Shown in pieces: positions 43,912-52,002 of a stretch of 64,000 nt of DNA (the stretch's first letter is position 1; every line of letters begins with the position of its first letter). The stretch is from an uncultured Tateyamaria sp. (GTDB lineage Bacteria > Pseudomonadota > Alphaproteobacteria > Rhodobacterales > Rhodobacteraceae). The DNA lies in the NCBI RefSeq assembly GCF_947503465.1, contig NZ_CANNDN010000003.1:62001-126000 (forward strand), written 5' to 3'. Position numbers and translations under genes: made by a program. The notes under the pieces are model-generated. The model was not told where the DNA came from. It saw only the letters and a list, made by a program, of their open reading frames with translations, and searched no databases.

Positions 43912-46083
43912 ATGACCAAACCTTTCCTGTGCATGACCTCGGCGCTGGCCCTGACCGCGGGTGCCGCTGCCGCAGACGGCCATGCGACCAAGAATTTCAA
44001 TCGTATCGCCTCCTTCCCGGTCGTGACCAACATGGCCGCGGGCGAAGACATCAGCCGCGAAAGTTCGCCCGAAATCATCGATGCGACAGCCGACGGCATG
44101 ACCCTTGTCTATACCGACAGCCCGCTCGAAGCCCTGGGCCTTGTCGACATCACCGACCCCGCCAACCCCGCCCCGCTGGGCAATATCGTCCTTGGGGGCG
44201 AGCCGACCTCCGTGGCCGTCATCGGCTCTACCGCCGTGGTTGGAATCAACACGTCCGCTTCGTTCACCGAACCGTCGGGGCAATTGATGGCGCTGGCTGT
44301 TCCCTCGGGGACAGAATTGGACACATGCGATTTGCCGGGTCAGCCCGACAGCGTGGCCAAGGCCCCCGACGGGTCGTTTGTCGCCGTGGCGATCGAAAAC
44401 GAACGGGACGAGGATCTGAATGACGGCCTTTTGCCGCAACTGCCCGGCGGCGGTGTCGTGTTGGTGAATATGGTCGACGGCAATCTGGACTGCGGTTCGC
44501 TGAAATATGTGGACCTTGCCGGTGTGGCTGACGTGGCCCCCAGCGATCCCGAACCGGAATATGTGTCGATCAACAGCCTGGGCGAGACGGTCGTGACGCT
44601 GCAGGAAAACAACCACATGGTGGTGATTGATCAGGGTGGCACCGTTATCTCGGCCTTTTCTGCCGGGTCCGTGGACCTTGATAACATCGACGCCACGGAC
44701 GAACGCGGGGCGCTGATCTTTACCGAAAGCCAACCCGGGCGCCTGCGTGAACCCGATGCGGTGACGTGGATCGACGACCAGCATTTCGCCACAGCAAACG
44801 AAGGCGACTATGAAGGCGGCAGCCGCGGCTGGACGATCTTCAACAAGAACGGCACCGTTGTGTATGAAAGCGGTGTGACCTTCGAACATGCGCTGATCCA
44901 GATCGGCCACTACCCCGATAAACGGTCCGACAGCAAAGGTGTGGAACCCGAAAGCGTCACGGCTGCGACCTTTGACGGCACGCCCTTCGTGTTTGTGGGC
45001 TCCGAGCGCGGCTCGGTCGTCGGTGTCTATGATGTCACCGACCCGGCCGCACCCGTCCTGAAACAATTGCTGCCATCGGGCATCGGGCCGGAAGGATACG
45101 TGACCATCCCCGACCGCAACCTGCTGGTCTCGGCCAACGAGGTGGACGGATTGGAAGACGGGGCCGCACGGGCCCATGTCATGCTGTTTGAATATGCCGA
45201 AGGCGACGCCGTCTATCCGCACCTGACGTCCGAAGGCATGGATGAACTGACAGGCTGGGGGGCCATTTCCGGCATGGTCGCGGACGCGGACGGCATGATC
45301 TTTGCCGTGTCCGACAGCTTTTACGGCTACCAGCCGCGCATCTTCAAGATCGACCCGTCCCAAACCCCGGCCCGCATCGTCGAGGCCATCGACGTGACCC
45401 GCGCCGGTCGCCCGGCCCAGAAGCTGGACATGGAAGGCATTGCCCTGGATGGTGATGCGTTCTGGATCGCCAGCGAGGGCCGCACGGATCGCGTCATCCC
45501 CCACGCGATCTACAAGGTCGAGGCGGATGGCAATATCGACGAAGAGATCGGCCTGCCGCCTGAGTTGATGGCGGTCGAACGCCGCTTTGGCTTCGAAGGC
45601 ATCACCAAGATCGGCGACACCCTGTGGATGGCCGTGCAGCGCGAGTGGAAGGACGACCCCGAGAACCACGTCAAGCTCGTCTCCTACAACATCGAGACCG
45701 AGGAATGGGGGGCCGTGCACTATCCCAAGGCCGAACCCGCCAAGGGGTGGGTTGGCCTGTCCGAGATCGTGGCCCATGGCGATCACGTCTATATCGTGGA
45801 GCGGGACAACCAGCACGGAATCGAGGCCGTGACCAAGAAGGTCTATCGCGTGCCGCTGGCCGAGATGCAGCCCGCCCCCCTGGGTGGTGATCTGCCCGTG
45901 GTGTCCAAGGAAGAGGTGCGCGACCTGATCCCCGACCTGACATCGACCGGCGGCTATGTGCTGGACAAGGTCGAGGGGCTGGCGATCACTGCCGACGGCA
46001 CCGCATGGATTTCGACCGACAATGACGGGGTCGATGACCATTCGGGCGAGACGATGTTCTATTCCTTCGACCTGGCGAACTGA
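43912..46083 (+). CDS. Secreted esterase-like phytase family protein
   Basis: The 723-residue protein has a signal peptide (LTAGAAAADG, cleavage near residue 22). A beta-propeller-like repeat region follows: residues about 70-430 with LGLVDITDPANPAPLG, VVGVYDVTDPAAPVLKQL and DLDNIDATDERG. The last 280 residues match the esterase-like activity of phytase domain: ISGMVADADGMIFAVSDSFYG, KLDMEGIALDGDAFWIASEGRTDRVIPHAIYKV and FEGITKIGDTLWMAVQREW. Many acidic residues suggest calcium binding. By family it attacks phosphate esters outside the cell. It is preceded by a Pho box and followed by a terminator, so it is a single-gene unit. Confidence 0.85.
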   Translation: MTKPFLCMTSALALTAGAAAADGHATKNFNRIASFPVVTNMAAGEDISRESSPEIIDATADGMTLVYTDSPLEALGLVDITDPANPAPLGNIVLGGEPTSVAVIGSTAVVGINTSASFTEPSGQLMALAVPSGTELDTCDLPGQPDSVAKAPDGSFVAVAIENERDEDLNDGLLPQLPGGGVVLVNMVDGNLDCGSLKYVDLAGVADVAPSDPEPEYVSINSLGETVVTLQENNHMVVIDQGGTVISAFSAGSVDLDNIDATDERGALIFTESQPGRLREPDAVTWIDDQHFATANEGDYEGGSRGWTIFNKNGTVVYESGVTFEHALIQIGHYPDKRSDSKGVEPESVTAATFDGTPFVFVGSERGSVVGVYDVTDPAAPVLKQLLPSGIGPEGYVTIPDRNLLVSANEVDGLEDGAARAHVMLFEYAEGDAVYPHLTSEGMDELTGWGAISGMVADADGMIFAVSDSFYGYQPRIFKIDPSQTPARIVEAIDVTRAGRPAQKLDMEGIALDGDAFWIASEGRTDRVIPHAIYKVEADGNIDEEIGLPPELMAVERRFGFEGITKIGDTLWMAVQREWKDDPENHVKLVSYNIETEEWGAVHYPKAEPAKGWVGLSEIVAHGDHVYIVERDNQHGIEAVTKKVYRVPLAEMQPAPLGGDLPVVSKEEVRDLIPDLTSTGGYVLDKVEGLAITADGTAWISTDNDGVDDHSGETMFYSFDLAN

Positions 46084-46110
46084 TCCGTCCACTTTTCGGT
46101 TTACTTTGCG

Positions 46111-46143
46111 AACGCCGCCTGAGAAATCGGGCGGCGTTTTTTG
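46111..46143 (+). terminator. Intrinsic terminator of the phytase-like gene
   Basis: ACGCCGCC (from 46112), a loop TGAGAAATC and GGGCGGCGT followed by TTTTTTG form a classical terminator 28 bases after the stop codon. Confidence 0.93.
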
Positions 46144-46150
46144 TTTCGTA

Positions 46151-46188
46151 TCGGCCCTCCGGGGGGAGTTTACTTGGCAAGATGAAGG
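46151..46188 (+). repeat. 37-base leader element, copy B (before Hsp70-like gene)
   Basis: TCGGCCCTCCGGGGGGAGTT followed by TACTTGGCAAGATGAAG ends 16 bases before the Hsp70-like start. It matches copy A upstream of the AAA ATPase over almost its whole length in the same orientation. Confidence 0.75.
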
Positions 46189-46204
46189 AGCGGGGCGGCG
46201 CGTC

Positions 46205-47440
46205 ATGGCGACCTTGGGGATTGATTTCGGGACGTCGAATTCGGCCGCAGGCTATGTGCGCGAGGGTGCGCCACATCTGGTGACCATGGCGCCGGGGCAA
46301 GTGACGCTGCCGACAGCCGTGTTCTTTGATTACGACGCGCGCGAGATGCTGATGGGTCATCCGGCGCACGCGGCGCTGCTGGACGGGATCGAGGGGCGGT
46401 TCATGCGGGCGCTGAAACGCGTGCTGGGCACGTCGATCATGCATGAAAAGCGTCAGCTCTTGAACACGCGGATGAGTTTTGTCGATATCATCGGGCGCTT
46501 TCTGGCCGAGGTGAAGCGGCGCGCGGAGGCAGAGGCGGGGCACCCGTTCGACCATGCGCTGTCGGGACGGCCCGTGGTGTTTCACGGTGCGGGCGACGCG
46601 CGCGAGGCACAGGCCGAGGCGGATTTGCGCGATTGCTATCTGGCAGCGGGGTTCAGGGACGTGTCCTTTCTGCCGGAGCCCGAAGCGGCGGCCCTTGCAA
46701 GCGGTGCACTGGATCATCCGGGCGCAACCGGCCTGATCGTGGATATCGGCGGCGGCACATCAGATTTTTCGGTCTTTCGCACCGGCAATGACGGCGTCAC
46801 CATCCTGGCCAATCACGGCGTGCGGATTGGCGGCACGGACTTTGACCGGTCCATCAGCATTGACCGCGTGATGCCGCATTTCGGCGCGGGCACCCTGATC
46901 CGAAACGCCATCGGGCCGGGCACCCTGCCTGCGCCCAAGGCCATATTCAACGATCTGGCGACCTGGGAAAAGATACCGTTCCTCTACACGGCCAAGACCC
47001 GGCGGATGGCGCGCGACATGGCGCAACTGGCCGCGGAACCGGACAAGATGCGGCGGCTGGACACGGTGCTGGAAAACGAACTTGGGCACGATGTCGCCTT
47101 TGCGGTCGAACAGGGCAAGATCGACGCCAATTCGGGGCGCACGGATGCTGTGATCAGGCTGGACCAGGTGTCCCCCGGATTGTCCGCTGCGCTGCCTGCG
47201 GGCGCGTTGCGGGGCATTCTTGATCCCCATGCCAATGCATTGCAGGCGGGCATATCCGAGACGTTGGAGATGGCGGGGATTGCCGCAGGCGGGATTGATC
47301 AGGTCATCTATGTTGGGGGCTCGAGCCTGATGTCGATGGTTACGGACACGATGAACGACGCGTTCCCGCAGGCGCGGCATTCCTTTTCCGAGGTGTTCAC
47401 GACTGTGGCCGATGGTCTGGCGCTGGCGGCCAGCGCATAA
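46205..47440 (+). CDS. Hsp70-like ATPase (YegD-type)
   Basis: The 411-residue protein starts at ATG 46205. It has the actin-fold phosphate-1 loop GIDFGTSNS at residues about 5-13, phosphate-2 VDIGGGTSDFSVF near 182, and an adenosine motif YVGGSSLMSMV near 378. It ends directly after the nucleotide-binding domain, so the DnaK substrate-binding and lid domains are absent. That matches YegD-like proteins. The role is unknown, possibly chaperone-related. An earlier open frame inside the phytase gene was rejected as the start. Confidence 0.88.
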   Translation: MATLGIDFGTSNSAAGYVREGAPHLVTMAPGQVTLPTAVFFDYDAREMLMGHPAHAALLDGIEGRFMRALKRVLGTSIMHEKRQLLNTRMSFVDIIGRFLAEVKRRAEAEAGHPFDHALSGRPVVFHGAGDAREAQAEADLRDCYLAAGFRDVSFLPEPEAAALASGALDHPGATGLIVDIGGGTSDFSVFRTGNDGVTILANHGVRIGGTDFDRSISIDRVMPHFGAGTLIRNAIGPGTLPAPKAIFNDLATWEKIPFLYTAKTRRMARDMAQLAAEPDKMRRLDTVLENELGHDVAFAVEQGKIDANSGRTDAVIRLDQVSPGLSAALPAGALRGILDPHANALQAGISETLEMAGIAAGGIDQVIYVGGSSLMSMVTDTMNDAFPQARHSFSEVFTTVADGLALAASA

Positions 47441-47482
47441 AGGCGTGCTGGCGCAATGATAGGCGGGATGCGGAGGTATGTC

Positions 47483-47935
47483 ATGTCTGATCAGACGTTC
47501 ACGGGCGGGTGCCAGTGCGGCGCTGTGCGCTTTGCGATATCCAAACTTGGAACGGCGTCGATCTGCCATTGCCGGATGTGCCAGAAGGCCTTTGGCCAAC
47601 TCTTTGCGGCATTGGTCGAGGTTGAGCCGTCGGATGTCGTCTGGACGCGCGGGGCGCGGTCCGTGTTCCACAGCTCGGACACCAACTGGCGCGGGTTCTG
47701 CAAGGACTGTGGCACGCCGCTGACCTATGAATTCGACGGCGGACTGGAAATCGCGATTGGTGCGCTGGACAATCCCGACGCTGCTGCGCCCGAGGTGCAA
47801 ATCAACACCACATACCGGCGCGCGTGCTTTGCCCGGCTGGCTGACTTGCCCGAAAAATCCGAAGATCTGAAGGCGGCGGACGAGGCGTGGAACGCATCCG
47901 TGGTGTCGCACCAGCATCCCGACCACGACACCTGA
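47483..47935 (+). CDS. GFA-family zinc protein (glutathione-dependent formaldehyde-activating type)
   Basis: The 150-residue protein starts at ATG 47483 with GGAGG seven bases upstream. Zinc-binding cysteines are in GGCQCGAVRF, CHCRMCQKAFG and FCKDCGTPLTY, the GFA/CENP-V fold pattern. The family name comes from a formaldehyde-activating enzyme, but most members have unknown substrates. It is cytosolic, 42 bases after the Hsp70-like gene on the same strand. Confidence 0.9.
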   Translation: MSDQTFTGGCQCGAVRFAISKLGTASICHCRMCQKAFGQLFAALVEVEPSDVVWTRGARSVFHSSDTNWRGFCKDCGTPLTYEFDGGLEIAIGALDNPDAAAPEVQINTTYRRACFARLADLPEKSEDLKAADEAWNASVVSHQHPDHDT

Positions 47936-47944
47936 GCACAAGAA

Positions 47945-47970
47945 ACCCGGGACACACGCGCGTCCCGGGT
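47945..47970. terminator. Hairpin between convergent GFA and hsp20 genes
   Basis: ACCCGGGAC / GTCCCGGGT is a perfect nine-base stem with an eight-base loop. On the minus strand it is followed by TTCTT, so it is a plausible terminator for the hsp20 gene. The plus strand lacks a T-run. Confidence 0.7.
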
Positions 47971-47995
47971 CCCTCCGACAGGGAAGATGTCAGCC

Positions 47996-48460
47996 TTAGT
48001 TCACGGCCTTGGCGTCGACCACATCCGTTTCAATCGCCTTTTGGCTGGCAATTTCGATCCGGCGGGGTTTGAGCGCCTCGGGCACTTCCTTGACCAGGTC
48101 GATATGCAGCATGCCGTCCACATGGGAGGCCCCAGTCACCACGACGTGGTCCGCCAGATGGAACCGGCGTTCAAAGGCGCGGGTGGCGATGCCACGGTGA
48201 AGGTACGTCCGGTCCTGCTCATCCGCTTTCCTGGCGGTCACGATCAGGGACTTTTCCTTGACCTCGACGCCCAGGTCGGCGTCCGAGAACCCGGCAACCG
48301 CGATCGAGATGCGGTAGGCATCCTCGTCGGTCTTTTCGATGTTGTAGGGGGGGTAGCTGTTTGTGTTGCTGTCCGTCGCAAGGACCCGGTCCATCAGGTC
48401 CGCAATCTGGTCAAAGCCAACGGTTGCGCGGTAAAGCGGTGCAAAGTCGTATGTACGCAT
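47996..48460 (-). CDS. Small heat shock protein (Hsp20/IbpA family)
   Basis: The 154-residue protein starts at ATG 48460, with GAGG seven bases upstream; two in-frame ATGs lie just before. The N-terminus FAPLYRATVGFDQIADLMDR is typical IbpA. The alpha-crystallin domain runs from about 40 to 125 (YPPYNIEKTDEDAYRISIAVAGF, then LHRGIATRAFERRFHLADHV). It binds unfolding proteins and prevents aggregation. An RpoH-like promoter lies about 100 bases upstream. Confidence 0.95.
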   Translation of the reverse strand: MRTYDFAPLYRATVGFDQIADLMDRVLATDSNTNSYPPYNIEKTDEDAYRISIAVAGFSDADLGVEVKEKSLIVTARKADEQDRTYLHRGIATRAFERRFHLADHVVVTGASHVDGMLHIDLVKEVPEALKPRRIEIASQKAIETDVVDAKAVN

Positions 48461-48557
48461 GTTCATCCTCATTCAGAGCGATTAACGGCAGACCTTCCGA
48501 TCCGGACAGGCCCGCATGGTTGCTATGGTCGGACCCCGTTCGGGCATCCGATACCCC

Positions 48558-48587
48558 TATATTGGGAAGGATCTGGCGTGGTTCAAG
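48558..48587 (-). promoter_or_regulatory. RpoH (sigma-32)-like promoter of hsp20
   Basis: Minus strand: CTTGAA (complement of 48582-48587), 15 bases, then CCCAATATA (complement of 48558-48566). The E. coli heat-shock consensus is CTTGAAA-N11-16-CCCCATNT, so both boxes match with one mismatch each. It would give an mRNA leader of about 85-90 bases before the hsp20 start. Confidence 0.65.
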
Positions 48588-48660
48588 ACCCGTCGGGCAG
48601 GCCGGGACGTTGCCAATGGGCAATGCCGGTCAACCCTTTGATTCCGGGGGATTTGATACG

Positions 48661-49467
48661 TCAGGGACGTACGAATTTCGCGCCTGTACCGGTGCGTGCG
48701 CCGCCGCCCACTGTGATGCGCCGGGCCTGTGCCACGGGCGGGGCCACCTGCATGCGCAACTGGCGCTTCACTTCGGTGACACGCTGGGGCAGCACCATGC
48801 CCAGGGCGCGCTTGCTGCCCTTGACCTCGACCATGCCGGAAATCACGGACACGATCTGACCACGCCCGTTTTGGTGAGTAAAGACCGGTGCGCCGGACGA
48901 ACCAAACGTCACATCACAGTCAAACAGCATGGCGTCGTTGACCCGGTCCAGCAGTTGGCATTCCTTTTGCCGCGACTGCGCGTTTTCGCGCCCGCGCCCA
49001 TAGCTGACGACGCTGACGGGGCCGCGCGGGATCGCCCCCTCGTGCACGTAGAAGGGCGGGACCTCGAAGGTCGAAACGGGTTCGGCCAGCCGGATCAGCC
49101 CCACGTCATATGACGCGTTTCTTGCCGTGAGCGGGCCCGCGGCATCAAAGCGGTCATGGGCGGCGGCCTCCGATGCGCGACGGGTGGCTGCGGCCTCGCC
49201 ATCGCGAAATCCGGCCCTGAAGCGGATCGTGTCGGTGGCCCACAGCTCGGTCGTGTTTGGCTTGTACAGGCAGTGTGCCGCGGTCAGGACCAGATCGCGC
49301 GCGATCAGGGTGCCCGAACAGAACGCGCGTCCGCCGCCAAATTCGATGCGCCCGACGGCCTTCCAGCTTGCCGCGGAATAATCGGTATCCAGCGTGCGCA
49401 ATTGCGTTGTCTGCGCCTGCGCAACGGGGGCCGTCACAAGGGCCAGGATCAGCGCCAGCGCCCTCAT
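48661..49467 (-). CDS. Secreted trypsin-like serine protease 1
   Basis: The 268-residue protein has a signal peptide ending AQA-Q near residue 19. The chymotrypsin-fold triad is His65 (TAAHC), Asp121 (SYDVGLIRL) and Ser191 (FGSSGAP, replacing GDSGGP). Cys50/Cys66 flank the histidine as in trypsins. It ends in GARTGTGAKFVRP, a tail nearly identical to that of the neighbouring protease. ATG 49467 overlaps the paralogue's stop by four bases, so the pair is co-translated. Confidence 0.88.
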   Translation of the reverse strand: MRALALILALVTAPVAQAQTTQLRTLDTDYSAASWKAVGRIEFGGGRAFCSGTLIARDLVLTAAHCLYKPNTTELWATDTIRFRAGFRDGEAAATRRASEAAAHDRFDAAGPLTARNASYDVGLIRLAEPVSTFEVPPFYVHEGAIPRGPVSVVSYGRGRENAQSRQKECQLLDRVNDAMLFDCDVTFGSSGAPVFTHQNGRGQIVSVISGMVEVKGSKRALGMVLPQRVTEVKRQLRMQVAPPVAQARRITVGGGARTGTGAKFVRP

Positions 49468-50264
49468 GGTTTCACAAACTTGGCACCCGTGTCCCTGCGG
49501 GTGCCACCCGAGATACGGGGGCTGACATCATCGCGCTGCGCCACCAGTTCGGCTTGCAGCCGTGCCAGCGGCGCCCCAAGCGAGGTGCCCAGCGACACGG
49601 CCTTGCCCTCGACCTCGGCCTTGGCGGAGACGACCGACACGATCTGTGCCTGCCCCTTGTCGATGATGAAGATGGGTGCGCCCGAACTTCCGAATTCGAC
49701 GGAACAGGATGTCACCAAGAGCCCGTCCTGTTGGGCCAGCACCCGGCACAGTTCTTGCAATGACGGTGCTTCGGACCGCCCGGTTCCATAGCTTACCACG
49801 CCCACCTCGGCGCCACGGCGCGGTCGTGCGGCGGTCTCGAAGGGTATGATCTTGCCGTCGCGGATCGGGTGTTCCAGTTCCAGCAGTGCCAGGTCATTGC
49901 GCACGCCTTCGGACCCGACATGGCCCACATAGGTATAGTCGGGGTGCACGACGGCGCGCCGCACATTGCGATAGGCCGATGCCCGGCCATTGCGCCACCC
50001 CGCCAGGAATTCGACCTGCGTGTGGTCGATCCGGTCGCCGGTGGTCTTGTCATACAGGCAATGGCCCGCTGTCAGCACCAGGTTCGGGGCGATCAGTGCG
50101 CCGGTGCAAAAACCGGTGCCACCGATGTTCAGCCGTCCAACGGCTTCCCAGCCCGCAGCATCCGCGCCGGAGTCAAGCCTGCGCAGTTGCGCATCTTGTG
50201 CCACTGCGGTTGTCGTTATCACCACGGCCAACACAGAAAGGGCCATCCATCGGCGCATACTCAT
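49464..50264 (-). CDS. Secreted trypsin-like serine protease 2
   Basis: The 266-residue paralogue has a signal peptide (LAVVITTTAVAQ). The triad is His in TAGHC, Asp in RNDLALLELEHP and Ser in FGSSGAP. Start options ATG 50264, ATG 50258 and GTG 50267 lie together behind GGAGAG; 50264 is used. It ends in GTRRDTGAKFVKP. It resembles protease 1 along its length, so the two arose by tandem duplication. It is the first gene of the pair. Confidence 0.88.
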   Translation of the reverse strand: MSMRRWMALSVLAVVITTTAVAQDAQLRRLDSGADAAGWEAVGRLNIGGTGFCTGALIAPNLVLTAGHCLYDKTTGDRIDHTQVEFLAGWRNGRASAYRNVRRAVVHPDYTYVGHVGSEGVRNDLALLELEHPIRDGKIIPFETAARPRRGAEVGVVSYGTGRSEAPSLQELCRVLAQQDGLLVTSCSVEFGSSGAPIFIIDKGQAQIVSVVSAKAEVEGKAVSLGTSLGAPLARLQAELVAQRDDVSPRISGGTRRDTGAKFVKP

Positions 50265-50333
50265 CACTCTCCGATCCCAGGGGTTTGCCCGGTCTAGGAT
50301 CGAATGGGGGCAAAATTAGGGCATGGACGCAAT

Positions 50334-51647
50334 TTATCGCAAAATCGGCACATCATTCGGATGACGGTCCAGCGCCGGGGGACGTGGCCCGCCGGTGGCC
50401 CAATCAAGCAGTTCAACCGTATGCACCACGGGCACCCCTGCGGCCGACCCGATCTGCATCATGCAGCCGATATTGCCCGCCGCGATGATGTCGGGGGTCT
50501 TGGCCTCCAGCGTGCGCACCTTGCGCTCTTTCAACTGCTTGGAAATCTCGGGCTGCATCAGGTTGTAGGTGCCGGCCGATCCGCAACACAGATGGCTGTC
50601 CGCAGGCTCCACAACCTTGTACCCCGCCCGTTTCAGCAGGTCCTTGGGATAGGTCTTGATCTGCTGGCCGTGCTGCAGGGAACAGGCCGCGTGATAGGCG
50701 ATGGTCATGTCCTGCGCCTTACCCTCGGGCAGATCCAGCTTCATCAGCACCTCGCTGACATCCATCGCGATCCCCGCAACGCGGGCTGCGTCCACGGCCA
50801 GCGCATGGGTGCGGAACATGTGCCCGTAATCCTTGACCGTCGTGCCGCAACCGCTGGTGTTGATGACAATCGCGTCCAGGCCATCGCCGTCCATCTCGGC
50901 CGCCCAGGCCGTGATGTTCCTGGCGGCCGTCGCGTGGCTTTCGCGTGCCTTGCCCATGTGGTGGGTCAGCGCGCCGCAGCACCCCGCACCTTCGGCCACG
51001 ACCACTTCGCATCCCAACCGGGTGAGCAACCGAATGGTGGCGTCATTGATATCGGTGTTCAGCGCCTTCTGCGCACACCCCGTCATCAGGGCGACGCGCA
51101 TTTTCCGTTCCGCCACCGGCGCAAAGCTTTGCGGATCGTCATTGCGGCTGACGGGCGGGATGTGATCGGGGGCCATTTCCAGCATGGCGCGCAGGCGGGC
51201 ATCGGGCATCAGACGGGCAAAGGGGCGGCCAATCCTGGCCCCCAGCAGCGCCACGCGGAAGCGCATGGGATAGGGCAGGATGCGCGCCAGAATCCAGCGC
51301 AACGCCCGATCCATGACAGGGCGCCTGTACCGGTTTTCAATGTATTCGCGCGCGTGATCGACCAGGTGCATGTAGTGCACGCCGGACGGGCAGGTCGTCA
51401 TGCAGGCCAGACACGACAGGCAGCGGTCGATATGCTTGACCACCTTCTCGTCGGGGTCGCGGTCATTCTCGAGCATGTCCTTGATCAGGTAGATGCGGCC
51501 GCGCGGGCTGTCCAATTCATCGCCCAGCACCTGATAGGTGGGACAGGTCGCGGTGCAGAACCCGCAATGCACGCAATTGCGCAGGATCTCGTTTGACCGA
51601 TGGGTTTGCGGGTCGGTCAGCTGTTCGGGGGTAAACGTCGTTTGCAT
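50334..51647 (-). CDS. glcF: Glycolate oxidase iron-sulfur subunit
   Basis: The 437-residue protein has two ferredoxin-type 4Fe-4S motifs, CVHCGFCTATCP (cysteines 25, 28, 31, 35) and CLSCLACMTTCP near residue 77. Two CCG domains follow (GCAQKALNTDIN with GAGCCGALTHHMG, and HAACSLQHGQQI with SHLCCGSAGTY). GlcF passes electrons from GlcD/GlcE to the quinone pool during glycolate oxidation. It is the last gene of the glcDEF unit. The length is normal. Confidence 0.95.
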   Translation of the reverse strand: MQTTFTPEQLTDPQTHRSNEILRNCVHCGFCTATCPTYQVLGDELDSPRGRIYLIKDMLENDRDPDEKVVKHIDRCLSCLACMTTCPSGVHYMHLVDHAREYIENRYRRPVMDRALRWILARILPYPMRFRVALLGARIGRPFARLMPDARLRAMLEMAPDHIPPVSRNDDPQSFAPVAERKMRVALMTGCAQKALNTDINDATIRLLTRLGCEVVVAEGAGCCGALTHHMGKARESHATAARNITAWAAEMDGDGLDAIVINTSGCGTTVKDYGHMFRTHALAVDAARVAGIAMDVSEVLMKLDLPEGKAQDMTIAYHAACSLQHGQQIKTYPKDLLKRAGYKVVEPADSHLCCGSAGTYNLMQPEISKQLKERKVRTLEAKTPDIIAAGNIGCMMQIGSAAGVPVVHTVELLDWATGGPRPPALDRHPNDVPILR

Positions 51648-51648
51648 G

Positions 51649-52002
51649 TTATCTCGCCATCATCTGAGCTGCGGCAAAGCCGAACCAGGGCACCGTTGTG
51701 CCCATGGCACCCGCGACACGGATCAGACGCCGTGCGCGGATCGAGGGGTAGGCGCGGCGCAAGGCGCCGGCGGCCAGCACCATCACCAGGACCCAGGCGA
51801 TCCAGATGCTGGCAACGCTCAGGAAGGTCCGCGTCGCATCAAAGGCCAGGGTCAGGTTCGCCCCGCTGCGCAACAGGAAACTGATCATCACCAGCACCGA
51901 TGCGGCAAAGGCAAGCGGCCAATGCCGTTCCGCCACCCGGTCCAGTGCAAAGAACAGCGCGGGGCCGATGACAAAGGCCATGGTGAACAGGATCGTAACC
52001 AT
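51649..52002 (-). CDS. Small membrane protein inserted between glcE and glcF
   Basis: The 117-residue protein starts at ATG 52002, overlapping the glcE stop (TGATG). It has four hydrophobic segments: ILFTMAFVIGPALFFALD, PLAFAASVLVMISFLL, FLSVASIWIAWVLVMVLAAGAL and a weaker one at GTTVPWFGFAAAQ. No family recognised. Coupling to glcE and glcF suggests it helps dock the peripheral glycolate oxidase complex on the membrane; this is inference. Confidence 0.78.
   Translation of the reverse strand: MVTILFTMAFVIGPALFFALDRVAERHWPLAFAASVLVMISFLLRSGANLTLAFDATRTFLSVASIWIAWVLVMVLAAGALRRAYPSIRARRLIRVAGAMGTTVPWFGFAAAQMMAR

Noticed and set aside
43753-46206. 817-codon open frame antisense to the phytase-like gene
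   Set aside because: High-GC shadow frame; the sense strand has a signal peptide, domains, a Pho box and a terminator.
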